Positions 1-5,895 of a DNA stretch of 8,048 nt are shown here, one piece after another. The DNA is from Actinomycetes bacterium (GTDB lineage Bacteria > Actinomycetota > Aquicultoria > SURF-47 > JAUUWJ01): the NCBI GenBank assembly GCA_030589175.1, contig JAUUWJ010000025.1:1-8048 (forward strand), written 5' to 3'. The notes below the pieces were generated by a model that did not search any database, had not been told where the DNA came from, and was given only the letters and a program-made list of their open reading frames with translations. The number at the start of each line of letters is the position of its first letter. Within the stretch, counting starts at the first letter, position 1. A program made the translations under genes and the position numbers.

Positions 1-1304
1 TAAGCCACGGCAATCAAAGCGCTCATAGAAAAACACTTAGATCCACAAGAAAAATAGCAAAGCGCCTAAAAAAAGATGTGGGTATTCTTTTTGACTTAGC
101 CGGTCCAAAAATCAGAGTTGGCATTATGAAAGAAGAAACAAAGATTAGGACAGGACAGGACTTCACTCTTACCAGCCGAAAAATTGTTGGAGACGAAAAA
201 GAAGTAAGCGTAAACCAACCCAAATTAGTTCAAGATCTTAAAAAAGGCGACACCCTTTTTCTAGATGAAGGAAAAATCGAGCTTAAAGTAAAGAAAAGAA
301 CTGGCTCTAATTTAATCTGCTTAGTTAAGCAAGGTGGAATTCTAAGCTCGGCCAAGGGAATAAATGTTACTGTCCCCGTATCAATAAGACCGCTCACTAG
401 AAAAGACCGCGAAGATATCGAATTTGCCATTCAGGAAAATGTAGACTGGCTGGCTCTTTCATTTGTCAGGAGCAGTAACGATATTAAAAAACTTAAGAGA
501 ATTCTAAAACAAAGAAACGCCAGCATCAGCGTCATGGCAAAAATTGAAAAGAGAGAAGCAGTTGTTGATATCGATGCCATTATAGATGAATCAGATGCCG
601 TAATGATTGCTCGAGGCGACCTGGGAATAGAGCTCCCCGTTGAAGAAGTACCGCTTATCCAGAAGAAAGTTATTGCAAGATGCATGGAAAAAGGAAGGGT
701 AGTGGTGACCGCTACTCAAATGCTCGAGTCTATGATTCGAAATCCCCGCCCTACCAGAGCAGAAGTAAACGATATCGCTAATTCCATATTCGATCAGACG
801 GATGCCGTTATGCTCTCCGGAGAAACAGCTATTGGCAAATTTACCGTTAAAGCCTTTAAAACAATGGCTAAGGTAGTTTGTAAAACCGAGGAAGCGATAG
901 ATTACGGCAAACTCCTTGCCGATAAAACCGATTGGGTGAGTGGAAAAATCACCGATGCAATAAGCTTTGCTTCCTGTGAGTTAGTAAATGACCTATCTGC
1001 CGCTCTCCTCGTTACTTCTACTCAATCCGGATCGACAGCCATACGCTCAGCAGCTTACCGCTGTCCGGCCCCTATTTTAGCCGTGACTCCCGAAGCCTCC
1101 GTAGTGACCAAGCTAAAACTGGTTTTCGGTGTTGTTCCACTGCTGATTAAACCCTCGACCGATATCAACGATATGTTCGCTAAAGCCAAACAAGGAGCAA
1201 TTAAATCTACATTGGTACGCAAGAAAGATAAAATCGTAATTACCGCCGGCGCCTTGGTAAACAATGCCGGCACTACAAATCTAATAAAAGTCGACGTCAT
1301 CTAA
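1..1304 (+). CDS. pyk: Pyruvate kinase, 5'-truncated by the window edge
   Basis: Pyruvate kinase transfers phosphate from phosphoenolpyruvate to ADP, giving pyruvate and ATP, the last step of glycolysis in the cytoplasm. The frame is open from the window edge: codons from base 3 read SHGNQSAHRKT, the end of the family's N-(F/L)-SHG motif, so about 35-40 N-terminal residues are missing and the GTG at 78 is an internal Val, not the start. Clear landmarks follow: DLAGPKIRVG near 84-120, the active-site signature MAKIEKREAV with the catalytic Lys codon at 540-542, the metal/phosphate-binding IARGDLGIE, TQMLESM, NPRPTRAEVNDIAN and LSGETAIGKF. The C-terminal domain ends GTTNLIKVDVI, as in other bacterial enzymes. 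It stops at TAA followed at once by a second in-frame TAA. Length (433 residues seen) fits a single-copy enzyme of about 470. No extra C-terminal PEP-utiliser domain is present. A 110-bp gap separates it from the next gene. Confidence 0.97.
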   Translation, partial: SHGNQSAHRKTLRSTRKIAKRLKKDVGILFDLAGPKIRVGIMKEETKIRTGQDFTLTSRKIVGDEKEVSVNQPKLVQDLKKGDTLFLDEGKIELKVKKRTGSNLICLVKQGGILSSAKGINVTVPVSIRPLTRKDREDIEFAIQENVDWLALSFVRSSNDIKKLKRILKQRNASISVMAKIEKREAVVDIDAIIDESDAVMIARGDLGIELPVEEVPLIQKKVIARCMEKGRVVVTATQMLESMIRNPRPTRAEVNDIANSIFDQTDAVMLSGETAIGKFTVKAFKTMAKVVCKTEEAIDYGKLLADKTDWVSGKITDAISFASCELVNDLSAALLVTSTQSGSTAIRSAAYRCPAPILAVTPEASVVTKLKLVFGVVPLLIKPSTDINDMFAKAKQGAIKSTLVRKKDKIVITAGALVNNAGTTNLIKVDVI

Positions 1305-1401
1305 TAAGAGCTTACAAAGGCCTAAGTCAGCACTTCTTATGGTTTAAAACTTGCGCTAATGGTATTATTAAGAAAATTATTGAATATAGTTTCTTTGTAG
1401 C

Positions 1402-1407
1402 AAGGGA
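1402..1407 (+). promoter_or_regulatory. Shine-Dalgarno site for the DivIC-like gene
   Basis: AAGGGA lies 7 nt before the GTG at 1415. It is the best SD-like site on the plus strand here and supports the GTG start, since no in-frame ATG precedes the membrane segment at a plausible place. Confidence 0.6.
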
Positions 1408-1414
1408 TTTAATA

Positions 1415-1825
1415 GTGTCTAGCAGATCTAAAGTTCATAAGCTGCCGGTTAGAAGAAAAATAAGATTAAAAAATCAACGAACAATTCGCACAATTGTAAT
1501 CCTAGCTGTCCTTACTCTAGCTATCTCATGGATTTTTGCTCCCACTCTAAGATTGATAAAAGAAAGATCTCTAAATAAATCACTTAAGCAGCAGCTAAAG
1601 AAAGTATATAGCACTAATGTTGACTTAAGGAAAGATTTAAAAATGTTAAAAACGGCATCGTACATAGAACTCAAAGCCAGAAGTGATCTGGGCTTAATAA
1701 AGCCAGATGAAATTCAATATTATGTTCTTACAAAAAAAATCAAAACAAAGTCTAAGCCAAAAGTAAAAACAAAAAAATGGTATGAAAAGACATTGGATTT
1801 TATAGAAGTGACGTTTGTTAAATGA
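1415..1825 (+). CDS. FtsB/DivIC-type septum formation initiator
   Basis: Small bitopic membrane protein of the FtsB/DivIC family, which forms a complex with FtsL/FtsQ-type proteins at the division septum and helps activate septal peptidoglycan synthesis. The 136-residue product has a basic cytoplasmic N-terminus (about residues 1-25, rich in Lys/Arg), one hydrophobic segment at about 26-43, then a predicted extracytoplasmic coiled coil (about 44-82). The family's hallmark follows: [17 protein letters not shown] at 88-104, matching the usual ARE-LGL-KPGE-xYV pattern. The tail (about 107-136) is unusually Lys-rich ([14 protein letters not shown]) with no function I can name. The start is GTG with a good SD. 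The stop overlaps the hemL start as ATGA, so the two are probably translated together. In Actinobacteria the equivalent gene is usually followed by DUF501 and ppx, as here apart from hemL. FtsB and DivIC cannot be told apart from sequence alone. Confidence 0.85.
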   Translation: MSSRSKVHKLPVRRKIRLKNQRTIRTIVILAVLTLAISWIFAPTLRLIKERSLNKSLKQQLKKVYSTNVDLRKDLKMLKTASYIELKARSDLGLIKPDEIQYYVLTKKIKTKSKPKVKTKKWYEKTLDFIEVTFVK

Positions 1826-3093
1826 AGTCGACCCATTTATTCCAAGAAGCAAAGAAATACATTCCGGGAGGAGTAAACTCTCCTGTTAGAGCTTTTAAGT
1901 CCATCGGAATAAATCCTATCTTTTTTATTAAGGGAAAGGGTTCAAAGCTCTATGATGTTGAAGGCAAGAGCTTTATTGATTACGTCGCCTCCTGGGGCCC
2001 GCTTATCCTGGGCCATGCTCACCCGGCTATAATCTCGGCAGTCGAGAAGGTTTTGGTTAACGGAACAAGTTTCGGAGCACCGACCGAGCTCGAAGTTGAA
2101 ATGGCTAAACTGGTAGTAGAAGCAGTTCCTTCCATTGAAAAAGTAAGGATGGTAAGTTCAGGTACGGAAGCGGTGATGAGTGCTCTGCGCCTAGCCAGAG
2201 CTTTTACTAAGAGACCTAAAATCATTAAATTTGAGGGCAACTATCACGGACATAGCGACGCAATGCTTGTTGCGGCAGGCTCGGGAGTTTCTACGCTTGG
2301 ACTGCCTGACAGCCCGGGAGTAACTAAAGGAGCGGCAGCCGATACGGTAATCCTTCCCTACAATAACTTAGAAGAGGTAGAAAAAGCATTCAATAAAGAA
2401 GCTAAAGAAATTGCAGCAGTTATTGTTGAGCCGGTAGCGGCAAACATGGGGGTTGTGCCGCCGAAGGAAGGATTCTTGCAAGGCCTTAGGGACATAACAA
2501 AATCTAGAGGCGCCCTACTGATTTTTGATGAAGTTATAACCGGTTTTCGGCTCGGTTTAGGAGGAGCCCAAGAATATTTTCGTATAAATCCGGATCTGAC
2601 AACGCTCGGAAAGATTATTGGCGGAGGTTTTCCGGTAGGAGCCTTTGGCGGTGGCAAAGAAATAATGGATATGATTGCACCCGACGGCCCTGTTTATCAA
2701 GCGGGAACGCTTTCCGGAAATCCGGTTGCCATGGCTGCCGGTATCGCCATGCTGAAAGAGCTTAAAAAAGGCTACGTTTATGAAGACATCAATGCAAAAG
2801 CAAACATGCTCGCCCAAGGACTCAAAGAAGCAGCCGAGTCTGCCGGCGTAGATTTCTATCAAACAAAAGTCGGATCCATCCAGTCGCTTTTCTTTACCGG
2901 TGAAGAGGTTGTTGACTACAAAAGTGCTGCAACTTCAGACTTGAAACTCTTTGTGAGATATTATCGAAAGATGTTGGATCAGGGAATTTACTTGGCGCCT
3001 TCTCAATTCGAAGCAACTTTTACCTCAACAGCTCATAGCGAAGATGATATAAATAAGACTATCGAAGCTGCTCAAAAAGCTCTAAAATCCTAA
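1822..3093 (+). CDS. hemL: Glutamate-1-semialdehyde 2,1-aminomutase
   Basis: PLP-dependent enzyme that converts glutamate-1-semialdehyde to 5-aminolevulinate, the second step of the C5 route to tetrapyrroles (heme, siroheme, cobalamin), in the cytoplasm. At 423 residues it is full length. Family motifs are all present in order: [12 protein letters not shown] at 14-25, [15 protein letters not shown] around 112-126, the [11 protein letters not shown] segment, [12 protein letters not shown] (Asp binds the PLP pyridine nitrogen), [17 protein letters not shown] with the Schiff-base Lys264 (codon 2611-2613), and [15 protein letters not shown]. These separate it from ornithine- or GABA-type class III aminotransferases. 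The ATG shares ATGA with the upstream stop and has no strong SD of its own, so translational coupling is likely. No other heme or B12 gene lies in the window. The gene looks inserted in an otherwise actinobacterial divIC-DUF501-ppx order. Confidence 0.96.
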   Translation: MKSTHLFQEAKKYIPGGVNSPVRAFKSIGINPIFFIKGKGSKLYDVEGKSFIDYVASWGPLILGHAHPAIISAVEKVLVNGTSFGAPTELEVEMAKLVVEAVPSIEKVRMVSSGTEAVMSALRLARAFTKRPKIIKFEGNYHGHSDAMLVAAGSGVSTLGLPDSPGVTKGAAADTVILPYNNLEEVEKAFNKEAKEIAAVIVEPVAANMGVVPPKEGFLQGLRDITKSRGALLIFDEVITGFRLGLGGAQEYFRINPDLTTLGKIIGGGFPVGAFGGGKEIMDMIAPDGPVYQAGTLSGNPVAMAAGIAMLKELKKGYVYEDINAKANMLAQGLKEAAESAGVDFYQTKVGSIQSLFFTGEEVVDYKSAATSDLKLFVRYYRKMLDQGIYLAPSQFEATFTSTAHSEDDINKTIEAAQKALKS

Positions 3094-3097
3094 ACAC

Positions 3098-3239
3098 TGA
3101 ATCCTAAATTCTAAACAATTTTAAATATTAAAATTCGAAATTCAAAAAAGTAAAAAACAAATGAAAAAGTTTTGAACATTTGAACATTAAGATTTATGAT
3201 TTGTTTAGGATTTAGAAATTGGGATTTAGAATTTAAATG
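3098..3239. repeat. AT-rich degenerate heptad-repeat spacer
   Basis: The 143-bp gap after hemL is almost pure A/T and follows a 7-nt period. On the right (3191-3239) successive heptads are GATTTAT, GATTTGT, TTAGGAT, TTAGAAA, TTGGGAT, TTAGAAT, TTAAATG. On the left (3098-3146) the complementary phase appears: TGAATCC, TAAATTC, TAAACAA, TTTTAAA, TATTAAA, ATTCGAA, ATTCAAA. The two ends therefore form an imperfect inverted repeat: 3100-3118 against 3201-3219, 16 of 19 positions pairing. The last heptad contains the DUF501 start codon. No coding region or classical terminator is visible. Confidence 0.65.
3227..3232 (+). promoter_or_regulatory. Possible -10 box just upstream of DUF501
   Basis: TAGAAT (5 of 6 to TATAAT) ends 4 nt before the ATG at 3237, so transcription would start at or next to the start codon, and there is no SD in front of that ATG. 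The best -35 at 17-nt spacing is a poor TTTAGG. The box is also just one unit of the heptad repeat, so it may be coincidence. Confidence 0.25.
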
Positions 3240-3722
3240 GCCTTAATAAAAGCAGATTTTCAATTCATAAAGCAACAGTTAAATAGAGAGCCCAGGGGCA
3301 TCCTAGAGGTGAGTACCCGCTGTAAAACTTCTCACCCCCAAGTCATCAAAACAAAACCAATTTTTGACAAGGAAATTTTCCCAACGCTGTATTATCTTGT
3401 TTGCTCTAACATGATTGATAAAGTCTCTAAACTGGAGGCTCAAAGCTATATTAAAGAACTGCAAGAAAAAATTGATTCAAACCAAGATTTCAAAGACCGT
3501 TTTCTTGTGGCCCAAGAAAATTATAAAAGAGAGCGTAATGCCCTGATTAAAAACCCTTCTCAATTAAACAAAAGCCAGAAAGAAGCCCTCAAAAGTGGAA
3601 TCGGAGGAGTAGCCAAATTAGATAAAGTAAAATGTTTGCATTGCCACTTGGCTCATTATCTGACAACCGGGTTTAATGTTGTAGGCGAAGAAGTAGCAAA
3701 AATTGTGGGAACGACATGTTAA
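3237..3722 (+). CDS. DUF501 family protein
   Basis: A 161-residue soluble protein of the uncharacterised DUF501 family; no biochemical role is known to me. Family landmarks seen: REPRGILEVSTRC near the N-terminus (residues 18-29), FPTLYYLVC (48-56), SGIGGVA (120-126), and the Cys/His cluster KCLHCHLAHYLTTG at 132-145, usually the best-conserved part. Cys29, His33, Cys56, Cys133, His135, Cys136, His137 and His140 could form a metal site, though that is inference. The middle (about 60-118) is charged and probably helical. The ATG fits the family N-terminus but has no SD; see the -10 candidate just upstream. Its stop overlaps the ppx start by 7 nt. In Actinobacteria DUF501 genes sit between the DivIC-like gene and ppx, and that linkage is kept apart from the hemL insertion, so a role tied to division, cell envelope or phosphate metabolism is possible but unproven. 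Confidence 0.85.
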   Translation: MALIKADFQFIKQQLNREPRGILEVSTRCKTSHPQVIKTKPIFDKEIFPTLYYLVCSNMIDKVSKLEAQSYIKELQEKIDSNQDFKDRFLVAQENYKRERNALIKNPSQLNKSQKEALKSGIGGVAKLDKVKCLHCHLAHYLTTGFNVVGEEVAKIVGTTC

Positions 3723-4651
3723 TAAAAGCGGCAGTTGATATCGGAACAAATACGGTCAGGCTTTTGGTAGCTCAAATTGAAAATGGCAAGCCCAAAGATT
3801 TAATCCGCAAAGCCCGAATAACTCGCCTTGGACAAGGTGTTGATAAAACCGGATTTTTATCAGCCGAAGCAATTTCCAGGACTATAAAAGTTCTTGAAAA
3901 ATACAAAGCGGACATCGACTTGCATAAAGCTACGGAAGTTAAAGTTGGTGCTACCAGCGCCGCTCGTGATGCTAAAAATTTGGAAGAATTTATTACCTTA
4001 GTTAAAGAGAGAACGGGTCTTAAAATAGAAGTACTCAATCCCGAACAAGAAGCATCTTTTTCTTTTTTCGGCGCTAGCGCCTCTTTGGAAAATCTAACAA
4101 AAGCTGAAGATAAAGCCCTAGTTTTAGACATAGGCGGCGGCTCAACAGAGCTAACATTAGGAAACTGGCAAAATAAGTACATTGATCTCAATTTCAGTAA
4201 AGACGTGGGCTCGGTCAGGTTTAGTGAGCTTTTTATAAAAAACGATCCGCCAAAAGAAAGCGAGTTAAACGACGCTTCAAAAAAAATAACCGCTCTCTTT
4301 CAAGAACCGGTTGAGAAAATAAAAACAACTGCTCAAAATTTTCAAATGATAGGCACTGCCGGAACCGTTACGACCTTAGCCGCTATAAAACTCGGTCTTG
4401 AAAAATATCAAAGCGAAAAAGTTCATTGCTCGAGTCTAAGTTTGGCTGACATCGAAAATATCTTTGATAAACTTAAAAAACTTACAACTAAGCAGCGCAA
4501 GCAAATCAAAGTCATCCAGCCCGGTCGCGCTGACGTGATTGTTATGGGAACACTAATCTTATTAACAATTACCAAGCTACTTGGCGTCAGAAACATAATA
4601 GTAAGCGAAAACGATATTTTGGACGGCCTACTAATGAGTATAGACAATTAA
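3716..4651 (+). CDS. Ppx/GppA-type exopolyphosphatase
   Basis: Member of the Ppx/GppA phosphatase family (ASKHA fold), which removes terminal phosphates from polyphosphate and/or converts pppGpp to ppGpp in the cytoplasm. The 311-residue form holds only the two ASKHA lobes. The C-terminal HD-like domain of the ~500-residue E. coli Ppx/GppA is absent, as in short actinobacterial Ppx proteins. Motifs: phosphate-1 loop AVDIGTNTVRLLVA (6-19), GATSAARDAKN (78-88), NPEQEASF (108-115) with Glu112 at the place of the catalytic Glu, phosphate-2 loop VLDIGGGSTELTLG (136-149), the GTAGTVTTLAAI segment (213-224), and the closing SENDILDGLLM (297-307). The ATG lies inside the last codons of DUF501 (7-nt overlap), preceded by a weak GTGGGA. 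It ends with tandem TAA TAA. Polyphosphate cannot be told from (p)ppGpp activity by sequence alone, so I give no symbol. Confidence 0.92.
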   Translation: MLIKAAVDIGTNTVRLLVAQIENGKPKDLIRKARITRLGQGVDKTGFLSAEAISRTIKVLEKYKADIDLHKATEVKVGATSAARDAKNLEEFITLVKERTGLKIEVLNPEQEASFSFFGASASLENLTKAEDKALVLDIGGGSTELTLGNWQNKYIDLNFSKDVGSVRFSELFIKNDPPKESELNDASKKITALFQEPVEKIKTTAQNFQMIGTAGTVTTLAAIKLGLEKYQSEKVHCSSLSLADIENIFDKLKKLTTKQRKQIKVIQPGRADVIVMGTLILLTITKLLGVRNIIVSENDILDGLLMSIDN

Positions 4652-4684
4652 TAACTTAAAAGCTCAATTTTCGTATGTTCTAGC

Positions 4685-4715
4685 TTAAGATTTATAGATG
4701 GTGGCCGATTATAAT
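4685..4715 (+). promoter_or_regulatory. Candidate promoter for the unknown membrane protein
   Basis: A perfect TATAAT lies at 4710-4715 in the 102-bp gap after ppx. A TTAAGA (4 of 6 to TTGACA) at 4685-4690 gives a long 19-nt spacer. Transcription would begin near 4722, the first base before the left arm of the stem described at 4723-4844, leaving a leader of about 32 nt. Confidence 0.4.
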
Positions 4716-4722
4716 AATAGAG

Positions 4723-4844
4723 CAACGTTTGCGGTAATTGATTAGAAAATATTATGGTTTCTAAAATAAATAAATCAGCATTTATAATTCTCTTCATAAT
4801 TCTTGTAATAACTTTCTTTGCTCGCAACAATTACCGAAATGTTG
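4723..4844 (+). promoter_or_regulatory. Long-range stem-loop enclosing the start codon
   Basis: Bases 4723-4740 pair with 4828-4844: 17 pairs, one of them G-U, interrupted only by a bulged G at 4731. The 87-nt loop contains the ATG at 4754 and the first 24 codons. The left arm begins where the TATAAT at 4710 predicts the 5' end of the mRNA, and no SD is visible. The structure could modulate translation or stability of the transcript. It is a reading by eye, not a folded prediction. Confidence 0.4.
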
Positions 4845-5560
4845 ACAATATCAATGCAGAATCTTTGAAAGAACCCGTTCAAACTGAAGTTGCTAATAAC
4901 GCTAAGATCGAATTTACAAAAGACGAGTATGAGTACATTTTAACTCCTTTATTCGATTACGAAATAAGCGGTATTGTTGTCAGCAAAAAAGATTACACCC
5001 TTTTCAGCATTTATAAAAAAGACAGTGTATTTCCTTTAGATTTATGTATTATCTGGGGAGACAATGTTGAGAGCAAAGTCTTTCAGAAAAAATCACTTAC
5101 TTTTGGCCAGGATATGCGTTTTTGTTTTGTAAGGTGGAGTGAACCGTTAAGCTTTAGCACTACCCAGTTTTCCAATAGTCATTTTGTAATTGAAAGCGAT
5201 GCCCTTGAAAATAAGATGCAAAAGATATCAGTTGGTGACCAAATAAAAGTAAAAGGCAAATTGGTAAATATAAAAGCAAAGAATATTGGCAACCCCGGAG
5301 AATTTGATCCGGAAGTCTTTAACTGGAACACTTCGACAGTGAGAGATGATGACGGAGCCGGAGCTTGTGAAACGATTTTTGTCGAAGATTTTGAAATTTT
5401 AGAGAAGGCAAACGTTTTTCAACATAGCTTATTCAGATTTAGTTTAAACGGCCTAATATTGTTAATCGTTATTAACATATTTATGTTTTTCTTTAACGTT
5501 TATAAAACAAAAAACAGTGTTGAGGAAGAAGAAAACATAATCTTTCCGGATGAGTTTTAA
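4754..5560 (+). CDS. Two-pass membrane protein of unknown function with an extracytoplasmic domain
   Basis: A 268-residue protein I cannot name. A hydrophobic segment at about 8-23 follows a short basic N-terminus (MVSKINK), and a second lies at about 230-250, ahead of an acidic tail (EEEEN). Residues about 25-228 probably form a beta-rich extracytoplasmic domain. Notable stretches are FDYEISGIVVSKKDY (67-81), DLCIIWGDNV (96-105), SNSH (140-143), VGDQIKVKGKLV (160-171), which reads like an OB-fold strand pair, and STVRDDDGAGACETIFVEDF (194-213). From memory, similar spacing of WGDN, SNNH, GDQ-RG and a DxGxGACE motif recurs in uncharacterised bacterial periplasmic proteins, but I know no family name or activity. 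Cys98, Cys124 and Cys205 could matter for disulfides or metal. The ATG at 4754 places the first membrane segment normally but lacks an SD. The gap from ppx and its own TATAAT suggest a separate transcript. Confidence 0.75.
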   Translation: MVSKINKSAFIILFIILVITFFARNNYRNVDNINAESLKEPVQTEVANNAKIEFTKDEYEYILTPLFDYEISGIVVSKKDYTLFSIYKKDSVFPLDLCIIWGDNVESKVFQKKSLTFGQDMRFCFVRWSEPLSFSTTQFSNSHFVIESDALENKMQKISVGDQIKVKGKLVNIKAKNIGNPGEFDPEVFNWNTSTVRDDDGAGACETIFVEDFEILEKANVFQHSLFRFSLNGLILLIVINIFMFFFNVYKTKNSVEEEENIIFPDEF

Positions 5561-5573
5561 CTAGCTTAATTCC

Positions 5574-5615
5574 TAATCTATCCAACGTCCAATATCTAAT
5601 ATCTAACATCTGCTC
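5574..5615. repeat. Heptad-repeat tract, 3' side of tRNA-Leu
   Basis: Six consecutive 7-nt units on the plus strand: TAATCTA, TCCAACG, TCCAATA, TCTAATA, TCTAACA, TCTGCTC. The core consensus is close to TCYAAYR; read on the minus strand it becomes TATTRGA/TGTTAGA, resembling the TTAGAAT heptads before DUF501. It fills the space between the membrane-protein stop and the tRNA 3' end. Confidence 0.6.
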
Positions 5616-5620
5616 TTTAG

Positions 5621-5703
5621 TGCCCGGGGTGGGACTCGAACCCACACGCCTCAAGGGCAACGGATTTTAAGTCCGCAGCGTCTACCAATTCCGCCACCCG
5701 GGC
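5621..5703 (-). tRNA. tRNA-Leu (anticodon UAA)
   Basis: An 83-nt class II tRNA on the minus strand. Acceptor arms GCCCGGG and CCCGGGC pair perfectly, with discriminator A. The D-arm reads GCGGAATTGGTAGACGC, typical of tRNA-Leu. The anticodon stem GCGGA/TCCGT encloses the loop CTTAAAA, giving anticodon TAA after T33. A long variable arm GCC-CTTGA-GGC is present, as expected for leucine. The T-arm GTGGG/CCCAC encloses TTCGAGT. CCA is not encoded (CTA follows the discriminator), so it must be added after transcription. It lies opposite to its neighbours and is flanked on both sides by heptad repeats. A weak promoter may exist upstream on the minus strand (TTGATA at 5753-5758, TAAATT at 5728-5733, spacer 19). 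This tRNA reads UUA and, by wobble, UUG. Confidence 0.96.
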
Positions 5704-5707
5704 AGTT

Positions 5708-5728
5708 CTAGATGCTAGAAACTAGAGA
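5708..5728. repeat. Heptad-repeat tract, 5' side of tRNA-Leu
   Basis: Three perfect-phase 7-nt units, CTAGATG, CTAGAAA and CTAGAGA, start 5 nt beyond the tRNA 5' end. They share the TAGA core with the tract on the other side of the tRNA but read in the opposite orientation. The remaining bases to 5895 hold no gene that I can support. Confidence 0.55.
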
Positions 5729-5860
5729 ATTTAATGCAGATAAGCTTCAATATATCAAATCTCTCTTGTAGCAACAATCAAGACACCCAGCAAAACCGTT
5801 TTTATATCTTTTTAGCTTGTTTCGATAAACGAAGAACGCACAACGAATAACGGCTCTGTA

Positions 5861-5889
5861 TTTACCTGCACTCTTTAAGCTGGTAAAAT
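5861..5889 (+). promoter_or_regulatory. Promoter predicting a leaderless transcript of the sugar isomerase-like gene
   Basis: TTTACC at 5861-5866 (4 of 6 to TTGACA) and TAAAAT at 5884-5889 (5 of 6 to TATAAT) are separated by an ideal 17 nt. The -10 ends 6 nt before the ATG at 5896, so +1 should be the A of the start codon. No SD precedes that ATG, which agrees with leaderless initiation. Confidence 0.5.
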
Positions 5890-5895
5890 AGCCTT

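Noticed and set aside
1303..1340. Possible terminator hairpin after pyruvate kinase (ATAAGA with TCTTAT)
   Set aside because: Only 6-7 weak pairs with a loop of about 24 nt and no following T run.
1363..1390. Possible promoter before the DivIC-like gene (TATTAT at 1363 or TATAGT at 1385)
   Set aside because: Neither has a recognisable -35 at 16-18 nt; in this AT-rich gap such hexamers are expected by chance.
2557..2862. Long open frame opposite hemL on the minus strand
   Set aside because: It lies wholly inside a well-supported hemL, has no recognisable motif or SD, and its translation looks like an antisense shadow. The same holds for the other minus-strand frames within pyk, divIC and ppx.
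3098..3239. CRISPR array or riboswitch in the hemL-DUF501 spacer
   Set aside because: The units are contiguous degenerate 7-mers with no spacers, and no GC-containing conserved fold typical of known riboswitches is visible.
4655..4690. Possible hairpin after ppx (CTTAAAAGCT with AGCTTAAG)
   Set aside because: The pairing needs a two-base bulge, is short and AU-rich, and lacks a T tract, so it is not a convincing terminator.
5621..5703. tRNA-Leu as an integration site
   Set aside because: No integrase, no direct repeat of the tRNA 3' end and no foreign-looking genes lie nearby.
5734..5844. Small ORF of 36 codons upstream of the sugar isomerase
   Set aside because: No SD, no recognisable protein character, and a length expected by chance in this AT-rich gap.
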